Shown here: in pieces, positions 1 through 7,557 of the stretch
Layout of the letters: each line of letters starts with the position of its first letter
Numbering within the stretch: the first letter of the stretch is position 1
Assembly: GCA_034370465.1 (NCBI GenBank)
Contig: JAXMLA010000329.1
Coordinates: forward strand, 1 to 23,025
DNA: 23,025 bases
Origin: UBA2197 sp034370465
GTDB taxonomy: Bacteria > Desulfobacterota > Desulfuromonadia > Desulfuromonadales > UBA2197
Direction of reading: 5' to 3'
Made by a program: the position numbers and the translations under genes
The notes under the pieces: generated by a model
What the model was told of the DNA's origin: nothing
Databases searched by the model: none
Seen by the model: the letters and a program-made list of their open reading frames with translations, nothing else

Positions 1-1012
1 AGCAGGGGATGCCTGCACCATTGATTGCAGAGATAATGGCATCTCTGGTCATAAAGTCGGGAAGGCTGTCAGGCTCGATAAAGGTGTAATACTTGTAATA
101 AGCATGCGTCATTTCCGACGGTGGGACGGTGATCCGCAAGCCGCGAATCTGCCGGAATGTCTCCGTCAAAATGGCGCCATAATGTCGTCTGCGGACAACC
201 CACTCCGGCACTTTGCGCAGCGCAATCCGGCCGAGCGCTGCCTGCATCTCGGTCATGCGCCAGTTGGTACCGAAGGAATGGTGTAACCAGCGAAAGCCTG
301 CCCCGGATTGTCCGCTGAAGACCGTGTCGTAATCCTTGCCGTGATCTTTGTAGGCCCAGGCTCTTTGCCAGATTTCCGGATCATTGGTCGTCAGCATCCC
401 CCCTTCGCCGCCGGTCGTCATGATCTTGTCCTGGCAGAAGGAGAAGGCGGCGACGTCTCCCAAGGAACCGATCGGGCGCCCTTTGTAGCTGGCGCCCTGC
501 GCCTGGGCGCAATCCTCGATGACCTTGATGTCGTGGGCCCGGGCCAGCTCCAGCAGGGGATCCATGTCGCAGGGCCAACCGGCGAGGTGGACGGCAATAA
601 TCGCCCGGGTGCGAGGAGTGAGCAGCGGTTGAACGGTTGCAACACTCAGGTTCTGACTGTCGGGATCGATGTCAGCAACGACCGGCGTGGCTCCCCGCAC
701 AACGACGGCGCTGGCTGACGCGATAAAGGTGCGACAGCTGACGATCACCTCGTCACCGGGGCCGATACCGAGGGCGAGCAAAGCCAATTCCAGGGCGACG
801 GTGCCGTTGGCGACGGCAATAGCATGACGACAGCCGGCAAAGGTCGCGAATTCCTGCTCAAAGAGGATGTTCTCCTGACCGGTCCAGCGGTTAACCCGCC
901 CGGAACGGAGGACAGCCGTGACGGCGGCAATTTCATCTTCCTCAAAGTGCGGCCAGAGAGGGAAGGCCGGCATACTTTCCGATTCCTGCGTTTTTAGAGA
1001 TTGCTGATACAT
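1..1012 (-). CDS. DegT/DnrJ/EryC1/StrS-family PLP sugar aminotransferase (3' end outside window)
   Basis: This enzyme very probably transfers an amino group from an amino acid to a nucleotide-linked keto-sugar in the cytoplasm, making an amino-sugar precursor for the polysaccharide. About 337 codons are visible and the frame runs off the window, so the C-terminus is missing. Seen: an N-terminal stretch RSGRVNRWTGQ (about 37-46), the cofactor region VANGTVALELAL (68-79), EDCAQAQGA (166-174, with the Asp that pairs with the pyridine nitrogen) and the internal-aldimine lysine K196 in SFCQDKIMTTGGEGG. The ATG at 1012 is chosen because AGGAG lies 7 bases upstream; a second ATG at 973 is possible. 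It lies 24 bp after the frameshifted FemAB-like gene. An amino sugar made here would be a natural acceptor for the acyl group proposed for the 5958-12717 cassette, but that link is inference. The exact sugar cannot be told. Confidence 0.93.
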   Translation of the reverse strand, partial: MYQQSLKTQESESMPAFPLWPHFEEDEIAAVTAVLRSGRVNRWTGQENILFEQEFATFAGCRHAIAVANGTVALELALLALGIGPGDEVIVSCRTFIASASAVVVRGATPVVADIDPDSQNLSVATVQPLLTPRTRAIIAVHLAGWPCDMDPLLELARAHDIKVIEDCAQAQGASYKGRPIGSLGDVAAFSFCQDKIMTTGGEGGMLTTNDPEIWQRAWAYKDHGKDYDTVFSGQSGAGFRWLHHSFGTNWRMTEMQAALGRIALRKVPEWVVRRRHYGAILTETFRQIRGLRITVPPSEMTHAYYKYYTFIEPDSLPDFMTRDAIISAINGAGIPC

Positions 1013-1036
1013 CTCGATCTCCTGACAAGCATGAAG

Positions 1037-1917
1037 TTATGACGATAGTTGAGCCATCTCCAGTACCGCTTCGATCCGTTGGTGGAAGTTCTGACTGAGG
1101 AACAAAGGCCCCAGCGACGAAATCGTACGGCGCATCCCTTTGTTGAGCAGGATGCGGTTGGTCAACGGTCGGAGGTGGGTTACCAGGACGACCGGTTCGG
1201 CGATGAAACCCATCCCCTGCTTGAAGCGATCGAGGCCGACACTGGTCGTCAGCCACTCTGCCCCGTTATAAACCGCCTCGACCCCCGGTCTTTGCATCAA
1301 CTGTTGAATCATGGTGAAGTAAAGAGCCGGAGAGGGGTGGGCGGTTAACAAGTTGGTGCGCGAATGGCTGAATAAGACGCTCACCACCGGACCGAGTCGG
1401 CTGGTAATAATGTAGGATGCGAGTTCGTTTTGAACAAAGGCACCCCATACCTCTATCTGCTCCAATTCTTTTCCCGCCCGGCACAAACGTTCCCAGTGTT
1501 TCTCGTTGCTGAAGAATTGGTCAGATCGTCCCTGGCGACTTAATGTATCGAGATTGAGCGGCATCCGAGCTGATGCAATTCATCGAAACTCATGAGCCGG
1601 ATCAGACAGCGGTTCAAGCCTTTTCGAACATTACGGCGACAATTGGTACTGAGATTGTTCAAGCTGTAACTTTGATCGCGAATAAAATAGTTATGACTGA
1701 TCTTCCCTTTGCACCCCGCTTCTGCGGCGTAAGTAAGCCCGAACAGGCGATGCCGATGAAAAAGGGCTTCTAACTCCGGCTTTGGCGGCGGGGCGGTCTC
1801 ATAGAGGGGCATGCGACTGAAAAATCCGTAGCGTGGCCCAATCCACACACTGTTGGATGTTTCCAAAACTTTGTAGCCGATTGATGAACAGAATTTAGCG
1901 TATTCTGAATAGATCAA
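1037..1917 (-). pseudogene. FemAB/GNAT-like acyltransferase broken by a frameshift
   Basis: Two overlapping reading frames together read as one protein of roughly 293 residues. The upstream part (1917 to about 1562) ends STNCRRNVRKGL...DELHQLG and then drops into a stop at 1540-1542. The downstream part picks up as PLNLDTLSRQGRSDQFF and runs to 1037. The join falls inside one domain, and the internal ATG at 1564 has no ribosome binding site, so a one-base loss near 1558-1572 explains it better than two genes. The arginine-rich NVRKGL segment followed by a conserved LNLDTL...GR region is typical of FemAB/GNAT-fold acyltransferases that acylate cell-surface sugars or amino groups, but the match is by eye. 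The start is a TTG at 1917 with GGAG 8 bases upstream; there is an in-frame stop 27 bases before it. It could be a real decayed gene or a sequencing or assembly error. Confidence 0.7.
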
Positions 1918-1974
1918 TGCCGTTTCTCCATTTATTGACAGTCACGTAGCCGCGGAGTTCCATAAAATAAGACG

Positions 1975-3219
1975 TTATCTGTTATAGCGGGTGAGCGTTT
2001 GCAGGATCTTCATCTCCCCCTCCGGCAGAATCTTCGACGGTTTCAACGCCCCCTTTTTTTTGCTCAACACAGAAAATGCGAAGTGGCTGATGCGTTGCAG
2101 GAAAGGCAGCGGATCTCGCCAGTCGCAGATAGCCCAGGTATGCGGCTGCAGATAAGGACGGAGATAGTCCCGCAGTGCGTACTTCTCATCTTGATAATGT
2201 TTGAGGCTGTAAGGGATATCCCGGACCAGGTCGATCCAGTAGGTCCCGCTCGAAAAGCTCTGTTGCACCGGGATGTCGCCATAGACGTGGTAGAGATACT
2301 CCAGCCAGGGGAAGTTGATCCCGCAACGCACCGCCAGCAGCGTCGACAGATTGTGGCGGCCATTGATATCGAGAAGCTTGTATTGCCCGTCCCGGCGATC
2401 CAGTTTGAATTCCGTGCAGGCAAAGCCGGTGTAATTCATCGCCTTCATCAAGCGTTGTCCCGGTTCGAGCAAGGTATCGATCTGCCGACTGCGAACGACC
2501 CTTGGTGAACCGAACCACGGCGGTGCATTGCGAATATGGTCGGCCGTGAACTCCGTCAGCACTTTCCCCCCCACCGCGAAACAATTGTAGTTGGCCACGC
2601 CTCCGTCACCACCGGGGATGTATTCCTGGATCACCACCTTCAGTCCGGCTTCGGAAATACGCTTATAGCCATCAACCAGTTGCGCCGGATTCTCGACAAA
2701 GAACATTTTGCTGCCGAAGCAGGCATAAAAAAGGTGACTTTGTACGGGCTTGAGCAGGCAGGGGAAGACCCCCTTGTCGCAGAAACTCTGCACATCCTCC
2801 AGCGATTGCGGCATCAAAGTCTGCGGCGCTGCGACTCCGGCGGCGGCCGAGAGGTGATAGGTCTGCTCTTTGTCGACAACCTGGCAGGCGGTCGCATAGT
2901 CGGGGCAGGCGACCAGAAAGTGGCGGGCAAGCGTTTCTTTGTGGCGGGCGGCAACGAGCAGTGTTTCGTCCGAGGTCGGTATCAGCAGCGCACCTTTCCA
3001 TTGACTGGCCAGTTCCATGACGCGTTTGAGAAAACCACTTTCATCCTGCTGGGGATCGGGAGCAGCCAGCGATTTTGTCACATAGCGGGATCGATGCGCC
3101 ATGTCGCAGGGATGGTAATGGACGACAACCAGCGGGATCCCTTGCTTGCCGAGCGCTCTGACGACACCGAGCGATTGGGTCTGGGCAGATAAGATGATGG
3201 CTGGAATGATTTTATTCAT
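1975..3219 (-). CDS. ATP-grasp carboxylate-amine/thiol ligase-like protein
   Basis: A cytoplasmic ATP-grasp ligase of 414 residues that should activate a carboxylate as an acyl phosphate and join it to an amine or thiol; the substrates cannot be read. Seen: an N-terminal Rossmann-like pre-ATP-grasp domain (about 5-105, LSAQTQSLGVVRALG), ATP-binding lysines K117 and K157 (PCLLKPVQSH), the hinge VIQEYIPGG (196-204), and metal ligands E270 and N286 in CTEFKLDRRDGQYKLLDINGRHN. The C-terminal 100 residues are extra and unassigned. The ATG at 3219 overlaps the end of the EEP hydrolase gene by 8 bases, so translation is probably coupled; only a weak GAG lies upstream. It is unrelated in detail to the other ATP-grasp gene here (12855-13871). 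Similar proteins are common in polysaccharide loci, usually labelled only carboxylate-amine ligase. Confidence 0.87.
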   Translation of the reverse strand: MNKIIPAIILSAQTQSLGVVRALGKQGIPLVVVHYHPCDMAHRSRYVTKSLAAPDPQQDESGFLKRVMELASQWKGALLIPTSDETLLVAARHKETLARHFLVACPDYATACQVVDKEQTYHLSAAAGVAAPQTLMPQSLEDVQSFCDKGVFPCLLKPVQSHLFYACFGSKMFFVENPAQLVDGYKRISEAGLKVVIQEYIPGGDGGVANYNCFAVGGKVLTEFTADHIRNAPPWFGSPRVVRSRQIDTLLEPGQRLMKAMNYTGFACTEFKLDRRDGQYKLLDINGRHNLSTLLAVRCGINFPWLEYLYHVYGDIPVQQSFSSGTYWIDLVRDIPYSLKHYQDEKYALRDYLRPYLQPHTWAICDWRDPLPFLQRISHFAFSVLSKKKGALKPSKILPEGEMKILQTLTRYNR

Positions 3220-4219
3220 CGGGGCTCACAGTCTTTTTGGCACGATCCGGGTTAAATGCCAGACGTGCGGTTATGGGTAAATGATCAGAACCGTAAGAAT
3301 CCTTTGTCGTGGCCGCCTGCAGGGCGATAAAGTGTGGACTGAAAAAAATATGATCAATACGAACGACGGGGAAAAAAGGGAAAAGCCTGCTTTTTACCTG
3401 GAGAGCTTTCGGAAAGGTGAAACCGAAGCCTTGGCCCGCGTCGTTATGGGCGTTGCGAAGATGACCAGCAAGGAGTTTGAAGATCTCTGATTGCTCCGGT
3501 GCATTGAAATCACCCCCCAGGATGACGGGGAGTTCACAGGGGAGAATATCGTCCCGCAATAGATCCGAGAGTTGTTTATCCCGGCGTGCCCAGTTGCCCC
3601 AGGTCGGATGTACGTTAAAGACCATAACCGGACCCCAGGGGGTTTCGGCACTGACCACCTGGACTTTAGCTTTGTTCCGTTTCGACCACAGATTGGTCAG
3701 CGGATAACGACTGACCGTCGCTTGCAGCAGATTCGGATTATAAACTTTGTCCCAGGGTTCACCGCTTGAACGGGAAAGTTCCTCTAATGCCCGGGAAAGA
3801 TCTTCAAATTGTGGCGGCATGATCTCCTGAAGGAGGAGAATATCCGGTTCGTGCTCGACCACTGCCGCGGCGATTCGCTCCGGGCTGGAGTTTTTCGACC
3901 AGACGTTAAAACTCATCACGTTCAGAGCGGCCGGCGCAGCATGAACAATATTGGGACGCGGCAGGAGCAGCGGTGCGTAAATATAAAGAATAAAAACCAG
4001 CGAGATGCCGAGGACGACGGCTAATGACCACTGGCGCAGCAGCAGCGCCGAGAATGCTCCCGGCAGGAGAATGACCAGCAACCAGGGCATCAGATAACCG
4101 GTATATCTGCCCGGGGAGAGATGGTCGCCGCTCCACCAGTGCAGGGCCAGGCCGATAAGGACGGCCAGACCGAAGGCCCACAAAACCTTCCAGCTCAGCA
4201 CGATGAGGCATGATGTCAT
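3212..4219 (-). CDS. Membrane-anchored endonuclease/exonuclease/phosphatase (EEP) family hydrolase
   Basis: A metal-dependent phosphoesterase fold tied to the membrane by three N-terminal hydrophobic segments (about 12-28, 42-60 and 66-87), followed by the catalytic domain (98-320). The EEP signature residues are all present: N105 (SFNVWSKN), E132 (LLLQEI), H204 (FNVHPT), D237 and N239 (GGDFNAPEQ), D289/H290 (RIDHIFFS) and D312/H313 (GSDHLPI). With this topology the catalytic domain could face either side of the membrane; it may act on a lipid-linked or phosphodiester substrate rather than on DNA, which is inference. The ATG at 4219 is preferred because AGAGGA lies just upstream; an in-frame ATG at 4237 would add six residues. 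It overlaps the next gene by 8 bases. Confidence 0.88.
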   Translation of the reverse strand: MTSCLIVLSWKVLWAFGLAVLIGLALHWWSGDHLSPGRYTGYLMPWLLVILLPGAFSALLLRQWSLAVVLGISLVFILYIYAPLLLPRPNIVHAAPAALNVMSFNVWSKNSSPERIAAAVVEHEPDILLLQEIMPPQFEDLSRALEELSRSSGEPWDKVYNPNLLQATVSRYPLTNLWSKRNKAKVQVVSAETPWGPVMVFNVHPTWGNWARRDKQLSDLLRDDILPCELPVILGGDFNAPEQSEIFKLLAGHLRNAHNDAGQGFGFTFPKALQVKSRLFPFFPVVRIDHIFFSPHFIALQAATTKDSYGSDHLPITARLAFNPDRAKKTVSPDE

Positions 4220-4287
4220 GCGTCCTCTTTCTTCCATTGCGACTCTTCTTCTTTCGCTAAAGGCGACTCATATCTTTACGGCTTCGA

Positions 4288-4923
4288 CTACTCTTTGGTA
4301 TGGGCGGTTTCATACAGGAAGAATCTCTGCACGACAAAGTGAGATTTCTCTTCGTAGCCGATCAGTCGATGGACCCAGAGTGCCGGCACATTTTGCGCGG
4401 CGAAATATCCATAAGCCTTGTCATAACCGTTATTGCGCAGAGCGAAGAGGACGCTGGTGAGAAACCAGGTGGTCAGAGAATTTCCCCGTTCTTTCTGATC
4501 GACGTGCATATCGAACATATAAACTTCCTGTTCTCCCAGATCGATTCCGAACCATTGCAGGTGGGGATGGAGCTGAGGTGTATGGGCCGTGCTATGAGCG
4601 ACATACCAAAGATCGCCGATCACCATCCCGTCACGCACCATGGCAAAGGAGCGGTAGCCAAGGCGAAAGCAACGTTCAACCCGCTCGCGGCGACTGCGCA
4701 GAGGATAATGCAGATCATAGGAAGCGAAATTGTCCGGTCCCAGATCGAGAAGGACCGGCAGGGTGCCGTTCGGCGGCTTCGCCGGGCGAAGCGTTGCCAG
4801 ATTGCGGACAACCGGCACAGCTTCCTCACATTTGTACAGACTGAACTTGCAGGCGGCGAGAAAACCGTTCTGCTGCCAGTGCTCAATGAACTGGAAATAC
4901 TTGATGCGCAGCAACGTCAACAT
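4288..4923 (-). CDS. GNAT-family N-acyltransferase, last gene of the carrier-protein cassette
   Basis: A 211-residue protein with a GNAT core in its second half: beta strands around RSFAMVRDGMVIGDLWYV (91-108), the beta4-alpha3 acyl-donor region VYMFDMHVDQKERGNSL (134-150), and the C-terminal NVPALWVHRLIGYEE (178-192). The pyrophosphate-binding loop reads QKERGNS, which departs slightly from Q/RxxGxG/A. The first 60 residues do not match a family I know. The reading frame is open further upstream, but the ATG at 4923 is preferred because AGGAG sits 7 bases before it. This makes a 41-base overlap with the amidohydrolase gene. By position it is a candidate for moving the carrier-bound acyl group to an amino sugar. 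An ordinary acetyl-CoA-dependent sugar N-acetyltransferase is the alternative. Confidence 0.82.
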   Translation of the reverse strand: MLTLLRIKYFQFIEHWQQNGFLAACKFSLYKCEEAVPVVRNLATLRPAKPPNGTLPVLLDLGPDNFASYDLHYPLRSRRERVERCFRLGYRSFAMVRDGMVIGDLWYVAHSTAHTPQLHPHLQWFGIDLGEQEVYMFDMHVDQKERGNSLTTWFLTSVLFALRNNGYDKAYGYFAAQNVPALWVHRLIGYEEKSHFVVQRFFLYETAHTKE

Positions 4924-5983
4924 CTTCTGTCTCCTTTTTGAGTATGTGGTCAGAATTGGTCGCGGCAATCTGCACCAGGAGTTCTTCTGCCCGGTTAGCG
5001 TTCGCCTTTTCCAGGGCGACAAACAAGCGGATGAGTGATTTCCATGGTAATTCGTAAAGGGCATCGGAGCCGAAGACGATGCGCTCAAAGCTGATGCGCG
5101 ACAGCAGCAGGCCGATGACTGGGGCAGAGAGAGCCGACACATCGACAGCGAGATGGTCGTAGCGCAGTAGCAGTCTTTGCAGGCGCGGCAGGACTCTCGA
5201 TTCGACCTGCTGCTCATTCAGTCCAAAAGCCGCGGCGTGGGCAATGACCACCGGATACCGGGTGAGGTTGAAATCGATGCGATCCATATTCTCCAGCAGC
5301 CCGAAACAGGGACCGCACGATTCGTTAATATCCGGATAAGAACCGCCGTGAATGATCGCCGGGAGTCCCGCTCTGCCGGCAGCCGCCAAAATCGCCTCCA
5401 GACGGGAACGTCCAGGGGCAGCACAGAGGTTGATGTTGGACAGGCAGGGATGCACCTTGACCGCGCGCACCCCCCACAGCCGGATGGCCCGCTGCACCGT
5501 CACTTCGATCTCTGCCTCGGCGGTCTCCACCGGGACGGAATAGCCGAGGAGAAAGCGCGGATCGTCAGCGAAGATTCTCGTTAGCAGGGTCATGTCTTTA
5601 TCAACATCGCTGCCGGGGCGGGCCACCGGCAGGAGCAGCCCCCGCGAAATCCCGCCGAGCAGCATCTGATCACCGAAACAGTGCGGACCGGTATGGACGT
5701 AGAGGCGCCGCAGTCCCAGCAGGGTCAGGCGTTCCTGTATCGCTGCCGGCAGATCGTGGGGTGCATCGGTCTGCGGCGTCAGCGTCATCGCCCCGGTGGA
5801 TGGGGGGAGATAGCAGAGGTCAGCCGTACTCCAGAGCCCCGTTGTCTGCTGATTTTCGCTGTAACGGCCCGCTCCGAAGACGACTTCGAAGGGGTGCATA
5901 TGCAGATCCGTCAGCCGGTGCTCGCGGCCGATCGCCCGAAGGATCGTCAGGTAGCGCTCAACTTCTGATTTGCTCAGATCCAT
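4883..5983 (-). CDS. Amidohydrolase-superfamily TIM-barrel metal hydrolase
   Basis: A 366-residue cytoplasmic hydrolase or decarboxylase of the amidohydrolase superfamily, of the Amidohydro_2 kind. Metal-site residues are visible in order: H28 and H30 (DLHMHPF), K176/H178 (VRAVKVHP), H212 (AIIHGG), H249 (VVIAHAAAF) and D307 (IVFGSDALYELPW). There is no signal peptide. Members act on C-N, C-O or C-C bonds, including decarboxylations, so the reaction cannot be named. The ATG at 5983 is chosen because AAGGA is 8 bases upstream; an ATG six bases earlier is possible. It overlaps the adenylation gene by 26 bases and is overlapped by the GNAT gene by 41, so it is translationally embedded in the cassette and probably trims, decarboxylates or releases a carrier-pathway intermediate (inference). 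Confidence 0.87.
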   Translation of the reverse strand: MDLSKSEVERYLTILRAIGREHRLTDLHMHPFEVVFGAGRYSENQQTTGLWSTADLCYLPPSTGAMTLTPQTDAPHDLPAAIQERLTLLGLRRLYVHTGPHCFGDQMLLGGISRGLLLPVARPGSDVDKDMTLLTRIFADDPRFLLGYSVPVETAEAEIEVTVQRAIRLWGVRAVKVHPCLSNINLCAAPGRSRLEAILAAAGRAGLPAIIHGGSYPDINESCGPCFGLLENMDRIDFNLTRYPVVIAHAAAFGLNEQQVESRVLPRLQRLLLRYDHLAVDVSALSAPVIGLLLSRISFERIVFGSDALYELPWKSLIRLFVALEKANANRAEELLVQIAATNSDHILKKETEDVDVAAHQVFPVH

Positions 5984-7553
5984 AACCATGGTCCTTATTG
6001 GTTTCCAGCGCTTGCAGAGCCTTGCGGTCGATCTTTCCCCGTTCACAGCGCGGCAGGCTGGCGACGTTGAAGAGGCGCCGCGGGATCATATAAACGGGGA
6101 GTTGCTGTTTGAGCTGCTCAAAGGCGGCGGTGGTATCGGCGCTCAGCTCTCCTTCGACAAACGCGACCAGTTCACGGAGATCCTGATCGCCGGCAGACAT
6201 GGCGGCGACGGCAACATCCTGCACCCCCGGCAGAGCGGCAAGGGCATGCTCGATCTCGCCGAGTTCGATGCGATACCCCATGATCTTCACCTGATGGTCG
6301 GCGCGGCCGACAAACTCATACGCCCCGTCGGTCCTTTGCCGGGCGAGATCTCCCGTCCGATAAACGCTTTCGCCGGGGCGGAAAGGGTCGGGCAGAAAGG
6401 CCCGGGCGGTCTTCTCCGGGGCATTCAGGTAGCCGCTGGCAAGGCCGGCGCCGCCGATGTAGAGTTCGCCGATCTCTCCGGCGGGCACAGGTTGGAGCTC
6501 GTCGCTGAGGAGATAGACGTAGGTGTCAGAGCAGGGGTAACCGATCGGGATCAATTCCTGTGGGCTTCCCGGCAGCGCCTCGATCTGGTGGAAGAGGGAG
6601 ATGCCGGTGGCTTCCGTCGGGCCGTAGACGTTATAGAAAACTTTCTCGGGGAAGACCTCCATCCAGTGGATCAGCCAGCGGGTCGCCAAAGACTCGCCGC
6701 CGTAAAGGACCCGGCGCAGTGCCGGCAGGCGTCCCGGTCGCAGGACGCCGGCGCGGGCGAGGTACATGAGCAGGGAGGAGATCCCTTTCCACAGGGTGAC
6801 CTGGTGCTGCTCCATAAAGGAGACGAGCTTTTCCGGGAAGAGCGCCAGCGCATCCGCGGCGATATAGAGGGTGGCGCCCCGGCGCAAGGTGGTGAAGACG
6901 TCAAAGGTCGACATGTCGAAATGAAAGGGCGCGGTACAGAGGATGCGGTCCGACGCATCGATAGCAAAGCGCCGCACCGCCCAGTCGATGTAGCTGCGGA
7001 TATTGCGGTGATGAATCATCACTCCCTTCGGTTGGCCGGTCGAACCCGAGGTGTAAAGGATATACGCAAGGTCGTCATCATTCACCTCCTGCTCCGGTCT
7101 GTCTGCTGAACAACGATCGACCCAGGCCTGATCGAACTCACCCTCACCGCTCTTTTCCTTTGCTTCGCCGAGGCAGATGATCGGGATATCGGCATCGACC
7201 AGGCGCCGCGCCAAAGGCCGCGTTGTGGCGTCGCAGATGAAAGCCCGCGGTGCACAGTCGAGCAGGATACTTCTTGCCCGGTCGGGGGGAGATTTGGGAT
7301 CGATCGGTACATAAACGGCGCCCGCCTTGAGGATGCCGAGCAGGGCCGTGAGGCAATGGACCGACCGCGACAGGCAAAAGACCACCCGGTCCTGCGCATT
7401 CACTTCCAGGTTGTGCAGGGCTCGACCCAGACGATTGCTGCTTTCGGCCAGCTCGGCATAGGTCAATATCCGTTGGCCGTCGTGCACTGCGGCTTTTTCC
7501 GGTGTCCGGGTCGCCCAGAGGTCGATTTCATGCTGCACAGAGAGTCGGTTCAT
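5958..7553 (-). CDS. Stand-alone amino-acid adenylation enzyme (aminoacyl-AMP ligase for a carrier protein)
   Basis: A 531-residue NRPS-type adenylation domain without fused carrier or condensation domains. It should form aminoacyl-AMP and load it on the carrier protein encoded at 8694-8951. Core motifs are complete: A2-like LKAGAVYVPIDP (75-86), A3 YTSGSTGQPKG (167-177), A5 NVYGPTEAT (308-316), A7 YRTGDLA (398-404), A8 VGRADHQVKIMGYRIELGE (415-433) and the A10 lysine K507 in CERGKIDRKAL. D213 in HFDMSTFDVF matches Asp235 of GrsA-PheA, which binds the alpha-amino group, so an alpha-amino acid substrate is likely. By manual alignment the pocket is roughly D-M-F-?-L-G-V-G-I-K; proline is possible but unproven. 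The ATG at 7553 follows the dehydrogenase stop by 4 bases. A DltA-type role is less likely, since no DltB partner is seen. Confidence 0.93.
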   Translation of the reverse strand: MNRLSVQHEIDLWATRTPEKAAVHDGQRILTYAELAESSNRLGRALHNLEVNAQDRVVFCLSRSVHCLTALLGILKAGAVYVPIDPKSPPDRARSILLDCAPRAFICDATTRPLARRLVDADIPIICLGEAKEKSGEGEFDQAWVDRCSADRPEQEVNDDDLAYILYTSGSTGQPKGVMIHHRNIRSYIDWAVRRFAIDASDRILCTAPFHFDMSTFDVFTTLRRGATLYIAADALALFPEKLVSFMEQHQVTLWKGISSLLMYLARAGVLRPGRLPALRRVLYGGESLATRWLIHWMEVFPEKVFYNVYGPTEATGISLFHQIEALPGSPQELIPIGYPCSDTYVYLLSDELQPVPAGEIGELYIGGAGLASGYLNAPEKTARAFLPDPFRPGESVYRTGDLARQRTDGAYEFVGRADHQVKIMGYRIELGEIEHALAALPGVQDVAVAAMSAGDQDLRELVAFVEGELSADTTAAFEQLKQQLPVYMIPRRLFNVASLPRCERGKIDRKALQALETNKDHGYGSEQIRS

Positions 7554-7557
7554 GATG

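Noticed and set aside
1037..1564. Independent 175-residue gene
   Set aside because: No ribosome binding site precedes its ATG, and its first residues continue the domain begun in the upstream frame.
5970..7109. Long plus-strand open frame (379 codons) opposite the adenylation gene
   Set aside because: It lies wholly antisense to a gene with complete adenylation motifs, and its translation shows no domain. GC-rich codon use on the real strand creates such frames.
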